40,121 bases of DNA. It comes from Paenibacillus sp. FSL A5-0031. Its GTDB lineage: Bacteria; Bacillota; Bacilli; Paenibacillales; Paenibacillaceae. Location: the NCBI RefSeq assembly GCF_001956295.1, contig NZ_MRTD01000033.1, forward strand, positions 1 through 40,121. Reading direction: 5' to 3'. Positions 32,302 to 40,121 of the stretch are shown piece after piece. A program made the translations under genes and the position numbers. Numbering within the stretch: the stretch's first letter is position 1; each line of letters begins with the position of its first letter. The notes below the pieces were generated by a model that searched no databases, was not told the origin of the DNA, and saw only the letters and a list, made by a program, of their open reading frames with translations.

Positions 32302-33582
32302 GTGTCGGATCAAACGAACGGATTACGTTTTGATGTGTATGAGCGCGTCCACTTGCCCGATGATGTTGCGGCAATTGACGAGTTGGAGGAAATTGAGCTT
32401 GTTCCTCGTATTCAAGTTATCGATCAAGGGGACCATGCCGTGCTTAGAGGGCAGCTTCTGCTTAGCGGGGTATATAGGAGTCAAACTGATTCCGAAAACT
32501 CCCTGACGCTGGAGCACTGGATACCGGTCGAAATAACGCTGCCAATGAACCGCATATCACGGCTGGATGATATTTCGATTGAAATTGACAATTTTGACGT
32601 CGATCTTTTGTCTGCTCGCACATTAAACATTACGGGTGTTCTTTCTTTGCGCGGTATTTCTGCTCAGCCTATTCAGGAGCCGGAGGACATTTGGCGAGAA
32701 GAACCTTTTACTGTCATTCATCAACGGGAAGTTTATGATGAACGAGCCTTGGAAGCTTTTAATGTTCAAAATGCCGCTATTGAACAATCGTACATAGCGG
32801 AAGAACTTGAGTTTGCTGCGCAAGAGGAGATTTCAAACGAGCAAACAGCCGATGCATCGGATGAGCCTGAGGAAGCAACCGTAACCATCTCTTCCTCATC
32901 TTCAGGCGGAGGCTGGTCATCTTCGCAGTTATTCGCATCTCCTGCTCCGCAGGAAGAGGATGTGGAGCGCCAAGAAGATGAGAGAGAAATTTCGCTATCT
33001 TCTCAGCAAACAAGCAACGAGGGCTGGTTAGCAACATCCTCGCCGTTTGCAAATGATTCCGCAGTGATTCCACCAGTTGAAGCAGCAAGCGAGCAAGTAC
33101 TGGCGGAGGAACGTGAAGAGCCAGTACAAATCGATGCTCCAATAGCTCCAGTAGCAGAGGCTATCCCGCAGCAGAGTCTTATTCCAGAGCAGGAAAAGCA
33201 GGAGCCGCGTATCGCAATTACAAACAAGCAGCCGCAAGAGGGTTCTGGTTTGGCAGGAGATGTCGGCATTCTCACGCTGCTTCAGACGAGCCGGCGTGAA
33301 CAAGCAGCACGTCAGGCGGCAGAACAGGTAGTCGCTCAGCAGCGGGCAGATGAGGAAGCTAGAGTACAGGCTTCCGGCGATGAGATTGAGTGGAAAAACT
33401 TATTTCTGGGCAAACGCTCGGAAGATAAGGAATTTAAGAAAATTCGGATGTGTATTGTGCAGCGGGACGAGACGCTTGATGTCATCGCTACACGCTATAG
33501 CATGAATCCGAGGGAAATTGTAATGTATAACCGATTGGACGACTCAAGCGTGTCGGAAGGACAGCTGTTATACATTCCATAG
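32302..33582 (+). CDS. spoVID: Stage VI sporulation protein D (SpoVID) with LysM domain
   Basis: The product is 426 residues from GTG 32302. SpoVID is the spore-coat morphogenetic protein that drives encasement of the forespore by coat layers. The N-terminal conserved region (about 1-165) starts with SDQTNGLRFDVYERVHLP and is beta-rich. The middle (about 165-365) is long, acidic, low in complexity, and rich in Glu, Ser and Gln. The C-terminal 45 residues form a LysM domain (CIVQRDETLDVIATRYSMNPREIVMYNRL). GGGGAGG nine bases before GTG 32302 decides the start; upstream in-frame ATG/GTG codons (32281, 32251) lack sites. Confidence 0.92.
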   Translation: MSDQTNGLRFDVYERVHLPDDVAAIDELEEIELVPRIQVIDQGDHAVLRGQLLLSGVYRSQTDSENSLTLEHWIPVEITLPMNRISRLDDISIEIDNFDVDLLSARTLNITGVLSLRGISAQPIQEPEDIWREEPFTVIHQREVYDERALEAFNVQNAAIEQSYIAEELEFAAQEEISNEQTADASDEPEEATVTISSSSSGGGWSSSQLFASPAPQEEDVERQEDEREISLSSQQTSNEGWLATSSPFANDSAVIPPVEAASEQVLAEEREEPVQIDAPIAPVAEAIPQQSLIPEQEKQEPRIAITNKQPQEGSGLAGDVGILTLLQTSRREQAARQAAEQVVAQQRADEEARVQASGDEIEWKNLFLGKRSEDKEFKKIRMCIVQRDETLDVIATRYSMNPREIVMYNRLDDSSVSEGQLLYIP

Positions 33583-33596
33583 AGGCTTCTGTAACG

Positions 33597-33643
33597 AAAA
33601 TGCCCTTATTGCTCATTAATTTGAGCGATAGGGGCATTTCTTG
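33597..33643 (+). terminator. Terminator after spoVID
   Basis: GCCC...GCTCA (33602-33615) pairs with TGAGC...GGGGC (33622-33635), and the AAAAT/ATTTC flanks extend the stem. Clear hairpin with a short T-tract. Confidence 0.8.
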
Positions 33644-33655
33644 CTTCTGCCGAGG

Positions 33656-33684
33656 TTGACTCAAGTGAGCAACAAAGGTATGAT
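33656..33684 (+). promoter_or_regulatory. Promoter of the T-box-valS unit
   Basis: TTGACT (33656-33661), a 17-nt spacer and TATGAT (33679-33684), each one mismatch from consensus. The predicted start is near 33691, at the head of the T-box leader. Confidence 0.8.
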
Positions 33685-33690
33685 AAAAGT

Positions 33691-33973
33691 ATATATGTGT
33701 TATAACGACATTGATGGGGAATAGTAGGCAGCAAAGCCTTCAGAGAGTGGAACCGTTACGCTGAGAGGTTCTGCAGGAAGTGACTGCTACGAGTCGCCCC
33801 GGAGTTGCCTGAGCCAAGTAGGAGCAACCTGTGCTCTACCGAAGTCAGGCCGGCCGCAGCCGTTATCTGTTTGAGTGCCATGCGGATACATTTCGCGTGG
33901 AACAAAGGTGGTACCACGGAAGCTTAACCTTTCGTCCTTTATGATAAGGGCGGCAGGTTTTTTTTGTTTTTGT
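33691..33973 (+). promoter_or_regulatory. T-box leader, valine specifier
   Basis: The leader has the AGTA motif (33723-33726) at the base of stem I. The stem GTAGGCAG/CTGCTAC opens a specifier loop with GTC (33793-33795), a Val codon. The T-box sequence AAAGGTGGTACCACGG is at 33904-33919. The terminator AACCT...CGTCCTT/AAGGGCG...AGGTT ends in a T-run at 33926-33966. Uncharged tRNA-Val would pair with GTC and the T-box and favour readthrough into valS. The specifier was placed by stem geometry and by its agreement with the downstream gene. Confidence 0.92.
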
Positions 33974-33998
33974 AGATCGATTTATGGAGGATGGACGA

Positions 33999-36641
33999 AT
34001 GTCAGAAAATCAAACGACAACTGCAATGCCGACAACTTATGATCCTAAGGCAGCTGAGCAGAAATGGTACGATTACTGGATGCAGGGAAAATTTTTCGAG
34101 GCAGGCAAACGACCGGATGCACAGACGTATACGATTGTTATTCCGCCTCCTAACGTTACCGGAATGCTGCATATCGGGCATGCGTTAGATTTTACCCTAC
34201 AAGATATTTTAATTAGAACAAAGCGTATGCAAGGTTTTGACACGCTATGGGTGCCAGGAACTGACCATGCGGGCATCGCGACGCAAACAAGAGTTGAGCA
34301 GAAGCTGCGTGAGCAAGGAATTTCGCGCTACGACCTAGGTCGTGAAGCATTCCTAGAGAAAGTATGGGAGTGGAAGGATGAGTACGCAAGTACGATTCGC
34401 GATCAATGGTCGAAGATGGGACTTTCCCTCGATTATTCGAGAGAGCGGTTCACTTTGGATGAAGGCCTCTCCAAGGCTGTACGCGAGGTTTTTGTTAAGC
34501 TCTATGATAAGGGCTTGATCTATCGCGGCAAAAAAATCATCAACTGGGACCCTGCTGCTCGTACAGCTCTTTCAGATATTGAGGTAGAGCACAAGGAAAT
34601 CAATGGTCATTTGTATCACTTGAAATATCCGCTTAAGGATGGTTCAGGCTTTATCACGGTTGCAACGACACGTCCAGAGACGATGCTCGGCGATACAGCT
34701 GTAGCGGTTCATCCAGAGGATGATCGTTACAAGCACTTGATTGGGCAAATGATCGTGCTTCCAGTCGTTGGGCGCGAAATTCCGATTATTGCAGATGAGT
34801 ACGTCGATAAGGAATTTGGTTCAGGTGCCGTAAAAATTACGCCTGCACATGATCCAAATGACTTTGAAGTTGGCGAGCGCCACAGTCTGCCGCAGATCAT
34901 TGTGATGGATGAGACAGGTACAATGAACGCTGAAGCTGGTCCTTATCAAGGTCTCGACCGTGCGGATTGCCGCAAGCAGCTCGTTAAGGATTTGCAGGAG
35001 CAAGGGGTATGCGTGGAAATCGAAGATCATGTGCATCAAGTTGGTCACAGTGAGCGCAGCGGCGCCGTTGTTGAGCCCTATTTGTCTACACAATGGTTCG
35101 TTGCAATGAAACCTCTAGCTGAGGCTGCAATCGCAGCTCAAAAGGCTGGCAAAGGTGTCAACTTCGTACCTGAGAGATTCGAGAAAATATATTTGCACTG
35201 GATCGAGAACGTACGCGATTGGTGTATTTCTAGGCAGCTATGGTGGGGTCACCGCATACCGGCTTGGTATGATGAGACGACAGGTGAAACACATGTCTCT
35301 CGTGAGAATATGGAGGGCGATCACCTTACCCAAGATAATGACGTGCTTGATACGTGGTTCAGCTCTGCATTATGGCCGTTCTCTACACTAGGCTGGCCGG
35401 ATGAAACGAATGACCTGAAACGTTATTACCCAACGGATGTACTCGTAACGGGTTATGACATCATTTACTTCTGGGTATCCCGAATGATCTTCACAGCTCT
35501 TGAGTTTACAGAGCAGTCTCCGTTCAAGGATGTGCTGATGCACGGACTTGTTCGTGACTCCGAAGGACAAAAGATGTCCAAGTCGAAGGGCAATGGTGTC
35601 GATCCGCTTGAGGTTATCGAGAAATATGGCGCAGATGCTATGCGTTATATGATCTCGACAAGCAGCACGCCAGGTCAGGATTTGCGTTTCCGCTGGGAGA
35701 AGGTTGAGCAATCGCGCAACTTTGCGAACAAGATTTGGAATGCATCACGCTTCGCGCTGATGAATCTTGAAGGGGTTGAAGCAGCTGATATTGATATCAC
35801 TGTTAATCTCGGAACAGCGGATCGTTGGATTTTGCATCGTCTGAATGAAACGGTTCGTGATGTAACTCGATTAATTGACAGCTATGAGTTCGGTGAAACT
35901 GGACGTCTATTGTATAATTTCATTTGGGACGATCTTTGCGACTGGTACATTGAATTCGCTAAGCTTAGCCTTTACAGCACGGATGAAGCAGCTAAAAAAG
36001 CTACGCAATCGGTACTTGCTTATGTGCTAGACCGTACGCAGCGTCTTATTCACCCGTTCATGCCATATATCAGCGAAGAAATTTGGCAGCATCTGCCTCA
36101 TGTTGGCGATACGATCACTTTGGCAGAATGGCCGGTTTATGATACTGCGCTTGAAGCGCCGGACGCTGTGAAAGAGATGGAGCTCCTGATGGAGATGATC
36201 CGTTCAGTTCGCAATATCCGAGCAGAAGTAAATGTTCCGATGAGCAAAAAGATTGAAATGCTTATTAAGCCTGCTAGCGAGGCTGAAGCTGCTATTATGT
36301 CCCGCAACGAAGAATTTATTAAACGTTTCTGCGGTACGTCAAGTTTGGAGACTGGCCTGCACATTAGTGCGCCGGACAAAGCAATGACTGCGATTTTAAC
36401 TGGTGCTGAGATTTATTTGCCGCTTGCCGGCTTAATCGATATCGCTCAGGAAATCGCTCGTTTAGAGAAGGAACATCAGCATTTGAATACCGAGGTAGAG
36501 CGGATTGAGAAGAAGCTCAGCAATGAAGGCTTTGTGGCAAAAGCGCCAGCTAAGGTTATCGATGAAGAACGCGCCAAAATGAACGATTATGCAGACAAAC
36601 GCGACAAGGTACTAGCTAGAATTGCGGAATTGCGCGGATAA
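33999..36641 (+). CDS. valS: Valine--tRNA ligase
   Basis: The 880-residue class I synthetase charges tRNA-Val. HIGH is at residues 58-61 (MLHIGHAL) and KMSKS appears in GQKMSKSKGNGVDP. The inserted CP1 editing domain has TTRPETMLGDTAVAVHP and GSGAVKITPAHDPNDFEVG. An anticodon-binding helical domain and a C-terminal coiled coil (LIDIAQEIARLEKEHQHLNTEVERIEKK, split around residue 830) follow. ATG 33999 has TGGAGGA seven bases upstream and is preferred to ATG 33984, which overlaps that site. Regulated by the T-box leader. folC follows after 29 nt. Confidence 0.98.
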   Translation: MSENQTTTAMPTTYDPKAAEQKWYDYWMQGKFFEAGKRPDAQTYTIVIPPPNVTGMLHIGHALDFTLQDILIRTKRMQGFDTLWVPGTDHAGIATQTRVEQKLREQGISRYDLGREAFLEKVWEWKDEYASTIRDQWSKMGLSLDYSRERFTLDEGLSKAVREVFVKLYDKGLIYRGKKIINWDPAARTALSDIEVEHKEINGHLYHLKYPLKDGSGFITVATTRPETMLGDTAVAVHPEDDRYKHLIGQMIVLPVVGREIPIIADEYVDKEFGSGAVKITPAHDPNDFEVGERHSLPQIIVMDETGTMNAEAGPYQGLDRADCRKQLVKDLQEQGVCVEIEDHVHQVGHSERSGAVVEPYLSTQWFVAMKPLAEAAIAAQKAGKGVNFVPERFEKIYLHWIENVRDWCISRQLWWGHRIPAWYDETTGETHVSRENMEGDHLTQDNDVLDTWFSSALWPFSTLGWPDETNDLKRYYPTDVLVTGYDIIYFWVSRMIFTALEFTEQSPFKDVLMHGLVRDSEGQKMSKSKGNGVDPLEVIEKYGADAMRYMISTSSTPGQDLRFRWEKVEQSRNFANKIWNASRFALMNLEGVEAADIDITVNLGTADRWILHRLNETVRDVTRLIDSYEFGETGRLLYNFIWDDLCDWYIEFAKLSLYSTDEAAKKATQSVLAYVLDRTQRLIHPFMPYISEEIWQHLPHVGDTITLAEWPVYDTALEAPDAVKEMELLMEMIRSVRNIRAEVNVPMSKKIEMLIKPASEAEAAIMSRNEEFIKRFCGTSSLETGLHISAPDKAMTAILTGAEIYLPLAGLIDIAQEIARLEKEHQHLNTEVERIEKKLSNEGFVAKAPAKVIDEERAKMNDYADKRDKVLARIAELRG

Positions 36642-36670
36642 CGCTGCAAAACGGAAGAAGGACGATTAGT

Positions 36671-38056
36671 ATGACAGATCAACAAATAGAGCAGCGGCCT
36701 GCAGGGCCGCTGCAATCCTACCGGGAAGCGGTAGATTGGATTACTGGGCTAATTCCATTCGGTATTCGTCCAGGCCTTGATCGGATCGAGCAATTGATGG
36801 AACGGCTGGATAATCCGCATCGCAGATTAAAGTTTATCCACATTGCCGGGACGAATGGGAAAGGGTCTACTTGTGCATATTTGACGAGCGTTTTGCTGCG
36901 CGGCGGATATGATGTAGGCACATTTACATCGCCATATATAACGAAGTTTACGAATCGTTTTCAATATAACGGCATCGATATCGAAGAAGAGACGCTGCTT
37001 AGACTTGCCAATGAACTAAAACCTCATGTTGATGAGCTTGCTCAGACAGAACTAGGCTCGCCTACGATGTTTGAAGTATCAACAGCGCTGGCTATTCTTT
37101 TTTATGCGAAGGTCACTTATCCCGATTATGTCGTGTGGGAGACAGGACTTGGCGGCAGGCTTGATGTGACGAATATCGTTCAACCGGTTGTTTCCGTCAT
37201 TACGAATATTGGCCATGACCATATGGATAAACTCGGTGATACGATTGCTGCAGTTGCGAGCGAAAAAGCTGGCATTATTAAAGCAGGAATACCGGTCATT
37301 AGTGCGGTTACTCAGCCTGAGGCAATTGAGGTTATTAAGCAAGCAGCTGAAGGCAAAAAAAGCACGCTATATTTGTTAGGCGAACAGTTCCATGAAACGG
37401 CAATCTCGGTTCGCGAGAATGAGCAAACTTTCCGCTTCGACAATTTATTCCGCAGCATCGAGCCTTTGACAATCACGCTAAATGGTGCCCACCAACGGAC
37501 GAATGCAGCGGTTGCTGTCATGACGCTTGAGATACTTCGCCAATATAATGCACTGGTCATCGAAGATGATGTACTGGCGGAAGGACTTCAAAAGGCCGCG
37601 TGGCCGGGACGACTTGAGATGGTTTCTGATCAGCCTCGTATTTTGGTCGATGGCGCACATAATCCAGAAGGTGCAGAGTCACTCGTGGACGCTTTAAAAA
37701 ATACTTACAAATATGATCGGTTACATCTTATGATGGGTATGCTGGAGAATAAGAATCATCAGGATGTTCTTAAGCATATACTACCAATAGTGGATACGCT
37801 TATTGTGACCGAGCCTGACTATCGAATGAAAAAAGATGCCTCTGCTTTGGCTGATTTGGTACGTGAAATGCGTCAGCAACAGCCAGATCAGTACGCTTTC
37901 GAGCTTGTGGTGGAATCAAACTGGCAAGCAGCATTACAAAAACTACAACAGTTAACCGGGGAAACAGACCTTGGAGTCGTGACAGGCACGCTATATTTAA
38001 TTGCTGACGTTCGCTCCCGCATTTTGTATGACTCGGATTCTGAAAAAGGTTGGTGA
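36671..38056 (+). CDS. folC: Folylpolyglutamate synthase / dihydrofolate synthase
   Basis: The 461-residue Mur-ligase-family enzyme adds glutamate to dihydropteroate and extends the folate polyglutamate tail. The P-loop is AGTNGKGSTCAYL (about 60-72). TSPYITKFTNRFQYNG, ETGLGGRLDVTNIV and ILVDGAHNPEGAESL are family motifs. Length is slightly above the Bacillus protein. GGAAGAAGGA precedes ATG 36671. valS-folC linkage is as in Bacillus, and murC follows, probably overlapping or immediately adjacent. Confidence 0.95.
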   Translation: MTDQQIEQRPAGPLQSYREAVDWITGLIPFGIRPGLDRIEQLMERLDNPHRRLKFIHIAGTNGKGSTCAYLTSVLLRGGYDVGTFTSPYITKFTNRFQYNGIDIEEETLLRLANELKPHVDELAQTELGSPTMFEVSTALAILFYAKVTYPDYVVWETGLGGRLDVTNIVQPVVSVITNIGHDHMDKLGDTIAAVASEKAGIIKAGIPVISAVTQPEAIEVIKQAAEGKKSTLYLLGEQFHETAISVRENEQTFRFDNLFRSIEPLTITLNGAHQRTNAAVAVMTLEILRQYNALVIEDDVLAEGLQKAAWPGRLEMVSDQPRILVDGAHNPEGAESLVDALKNTYKYDRLHLMMGMLENKNHQDVLKHILPIVDTLIVTEPDYRMKKDASALADLVREMRQQQPDQYAFELVVESNWQAALQKLQQLTGETDLGVVTGTLYLIADVRSRILYDSDSEKGW

Positions 38057-38063
38057 ACCGTCT

Positions 38064-39458
38064 TTGAATACGGCAGAACACGTTCATTTCATCGGAATCG
38101 GCGGTTACGGAATGAGTGCCATTGCCCGCGTTATGCTGGAAATGGGCTATAAGGTGACCGGGTCCGATGTCGCACGTCAAGAATTAACAGAGAAGCTTGC
38201 AGCAAATGGTGCCAGCATTTATATCGGTCATCAGCCCGAGCATGTGAATGGAGCGGACTTGGTCGTATACTCTACGGCACTTTCCAAAGATAATGTTGAA
38301 CGGAAAGCAGCTGAAGAGCTTAACATCCCAGTTTTGCATCGATCGCAAATGCTGGCTAGATTGATGAACGCAGGCAAAGGAATCGCAGTAGCCGGCGCAC
38401 ATGGCAAGACGACGACCTCTTCAATGATCGCGCTTGTTATGGAATCTTGCGGTGCGGATCCAACCTATATTATCGGTGGCGAAATCGTTAATGTAGGTAC
38501 AAACGCAAAAGCGGGCAAAGGTGAATACGTCGTAGCGGAAGCGGACGAGAGTGATGGTTCATTCCTTCATTATCACCCTACGCTTGCTATCGTGACGAAT
38601 ATTGAGCCGGATCATCTTGAAAATTATGATGGCGATTTCGGCAAGCTGAAGGCTGCTTATGTGCAGTTTTTGCAGCAGGTGAAAGCGGACGGCAAGGCGA
38701 TTGTATGCGCGGATGACGAGACGGTTAACGAATTGATACCGCAAGTATATCAAGGCAATATGAATTCATCGCAGCTAGTGACTTATGGCATTGACGGCGA
38801 TGCAGACTATAAAGCTCAAAATGTTGTACTTGGAGACCGGAAGGTAACCTTTACAATGACGCATAAAGGGGCATTGCTTGGAGATGTGGAGCTGTCTGTT
38901 CCAGGCCTTCATAATGTGTACAATGCAATGGCTACTGTTATTACTTGTCTCGAAGCAGGCTTGTCCTTTGACAAAATTGCTGTTGCGATTCAATCATTTA
39001 GAGGCGCGAAACGCCGCTTCCAGGTGCTTGGGGAAGTTAATGATATTTTGGTCATTGATGACTATGCGCATCATCCAACGGAGATCAGAGCGACAATCAG
39101 CGCTGCTAAAGCAACAGGTAAACGTATTATTGCCGTGTTTCAACCACAGCGTTATACGAGGACGTTTTTCTTATTCGAGCAATTCAGCCGTGCATTCCCA
39201 GAGGCCGATGAGGTAATCATTACCGACATCTACTCGCCGGCAGGCGAACTGCAAATCGAAGGAGTAACATCCCGTAAGCTGGTGGAGCTGATCAAAAGCA
39301 ACAGCAACGCGAACTCCGAGTATATTCCAACCAAAGAAGAAGTGATTGCATACTTGACTGAGCGGGTCGCACCAGGCGATCTTGTTATCACCATGGGAGC
39401 AGGCGACATTTGGAAGGTAGCGGATTCGTTAGCGAAATCGTTAAAATCAAACCAATAA
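38064..39458 (+). CDS. murC: UDP-N-acetylmuramate--L-alanine ligase
   Basis: The product is 464 residues from TTG 38064. MurC adds the first residue, L-alanine, to UDP-MurNAc in peptidoglycan precursor synthesis. The N-terminal Rossmann motif is VHFIGIGGYGMSAIARVML, the ATP P-loop AGAHGKTTTSSMIAL, and EADESDGSFLHY and DDYAHHPTEI are ligase motifs. The start is uncertain: TTG 38064 has GGTG about 9 nt upstream and lies just after the folC stop, whereas ATG 38028 would overlap folC by 29 nt without a clear site. A strong terminator closes the valS-folC-murC unit. In Bacillus murC lies elsewhere. Confidence 0.93.
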   Translation: MNTAEHVHFIGIGGYGMSAIARVMLEMGYKVTGSDVARQELTEKLAANGASIYIGHQPEHVNGADLVVYSTALSKDNVERKAAEELNIPVLHRSQMLARLMNAGKGIAVAGAHGKTTTSSMIALVMESCGADPTYIIGGEIVNVGTNAKAGKGEYVVAEADESDGSFLHYHPTLAIVTNIEPDHLENYDGDFGKLKAAYVQFLQQVKADGKAIVCADDETVNELIPQVYQGNMNSSQLVTYGIDGDADYKAQNVVLGDRKVTFTMTHKGALLGDVELSVPGLHNVYNAMATVITCLEAGLSFDKIAVAIQSFRGAKRRFQVLGEVNDILVIDDYAHHPTEIRATISAAKATGKRIIAVFQPQRYTRTFFLFEQFSRAFPEADEVIITDIYSPAGELQIEGVTSRKLVELIKSNSNANSEYIPTKEEVIAYLTERVAPGDLVITMGAGDIWKVADSLAKSLKSNQ

Positions 39459-39464
39459 GCAGCT

Positions 39465-39505
39465 AATGCCCGGGATTCCATATCGGAATCACCGGGCATT
39501 TTGTA
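39465..39505 (+). terminator. Terminator after murC
   Basis: AATGCCCGG...ATTCC (39465-39479) pairs with GGAAT...CCGGGCATT (39485-39500), with one small bulge, followed by TTTT. Strong hairpin 6 nt after the stop codon. Confidence 0.88.
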
Positions 39506-39757
39506 TAAGCATGGGACTTTTCGTAAAAAAGGCTGTAAATAAGCCCACATAAAATTAACTTCAAAAACCGATAGAGATGAATCTCATTAGTCCAATTCCC
39601 TATCCCCCAATTCATTTGCTTGTACTCACTACATAATTCACCTCTAACTTTCTAACTCTCTACCCCACTCACTCACTTATTCATTCATTCACTGATCTCA
39701 TCAACCCACTTAAACTAGCACTAGCTCAATATCCTCATAATCCAACAACCCCAATAG

Positions 39758-39985
39758 CCTTTGCTTTAAGAAGCCTCCACCGCCTCCCAGCGGGACGGAG
39801 TGCACTAAACCTCATAAATCTACAATCAAAATTCACGGAACCTTAATAATCCGTTTACGGGTCTCTGATTACGCATCAAGGTTTTAAGAAGCGCCGAGCG
39901 TGTCCCGGCGGGATAGGTCCAATTGCGAGTCTAAGAGGATGCAGCAAGGTTTGTAGAAGCTTCCAGCGGGTCCCGGAGGGACAAA
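39758..39985. repeat. Three degenerate 41-bp repeats with a conserved mini-hairpin
   Basis: Related units occur at 39758-39798, 39877-39917 and 39945-39985. Shared features are a TTTAAGAAGC/TTGTAGAAGC core followed about 15 nt later by TCCC-RGM-GGGA, a 4-5 bp stem with a three-base loop. The stem is intact in all three while the sequence around it diverges. Spacing is unequal (119 and 68 nt). Confidence 0.65.
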
Positions 39986-40051
39986 GCGCTCCAACGCTGC
40001 ATGAACTGTTGGACGCCGGATGTGGTTATACGTTAGTTGAGTTGCGGGTGT

Positions 40052-40093
40052 CCAGAGGGTGCAACCCTTGGGGCCCTCCCTTGGAAGGGAGGG
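40052..40093. repeat. Two adjacent GC-rich hairpins
   Basis: CCAGAGGGT (40052-40060) pairs with AACCCTTGG (40063-40071), with one mismatch. Immediately after, CCCTCCCTT (40074-40082) pairs perfectly with AAGGGAGGG (40085-40093). There is no T-tract, so ordinary termination is unlikely. Confidence 0.75.
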
Positions 40094-40121
40094 TTTGGGT
40101 GGGTTCGAAAATCATTTAATC

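Larger units (their letters stand above)
39459..40121. other. Repeat-rich non-coding right edge
   Basis: No gene is supported. The murC terminator comes first. Positions about 39575-39760 are pyrimidine-rich, low-complexity sequence with short CACT/ATTC iterations. Three degenerate hairpin repeats follow at 39758-39985, then two adjacent hairpins at 40052-40093 in GC-rich sequence. No transposase fragment is recognisable. Confidence 0.6.

Noticed and set aside
39845..39860. Fourth palindromic repeat copy at CCGTTTACGG near the right edge
   Set aside because: Only about seven bases match the AGCCGTTTACGC arm and no partner arm lies nearby; probably chance.

Overview
The window looks like chromosome of a spore-forming Gram-positive of the Paenibacillaceae (Paenibacillus-like). 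The evidence is moderate GC content, strong AAGGAGG-type ribosome binding sites, sporulation genes (a GerM-like lipoprotein, lonB, spoVID), a T-box leader in front of valS, and gene order matching the Bacillus ysoA-tig-clpX-lonB-lonA-ysxC-hemA-hemX-hemC-hemD-hemB-hemL-spoVID-valS-folC block. The genus is inferred from gene content; no database search was possible.

Layout. Positions 1-2936 hold a minus-strand AIM24-family gene and a pgpA-like gene, then a plus-strand GerM-like lipoprotein. Positions 3229-4624 encode RNase PH and the XTP/dITP pyrophosphatase, converging on a minus-strand asparagine synthetase (4729-6573). Next come two small, poorly known genes (6715-7877), a divergent LysR regulator/HPP membrane protein pair (7949-9422) and a minus-strand tRNA-Arg(UCU). 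Positions 9800-20841 form the protein-quality block: ysoA-like, tig, clpP, clpX, ispG, lonB, lonA, engB. Positions 21054-23178 hold a conserved unknown gene, a YjgB-like (DUF4309) lipoprotein and speD. Positions 23378-31124 are a tetrapyrrole operon: hemA, hemX, a Met8-type siroheme gene, hemC, a cobA-hemD fusion, hemB and hemL. It makes uroporphyrinogen III from glutamyl-tRNA and also carries the first steps of the siroheme branch. A pseudouridine synthase, spoVID, T-box-valS, folC and murC follow. The last 660 bases are non-coding and repeat-rich.

Almost all coding sequence is conserved housekeeping, and I see no phage, insertion sequence, CRISPR array or defence system. The less ordinary signals are non-coding. 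They are a speD leader with mutually exclusive pairings that reach the ribosome binding site; palindromic repeats in direct orientation on both sides of ispG, which interrupts the clpX-lonB adjacency known from Bacillus; three tandem 40-bp hairpin repeats near 1078-1197; degenerate hairpin repeats at the right edge; and a likely AUU start codon for the ysoA-like gene.
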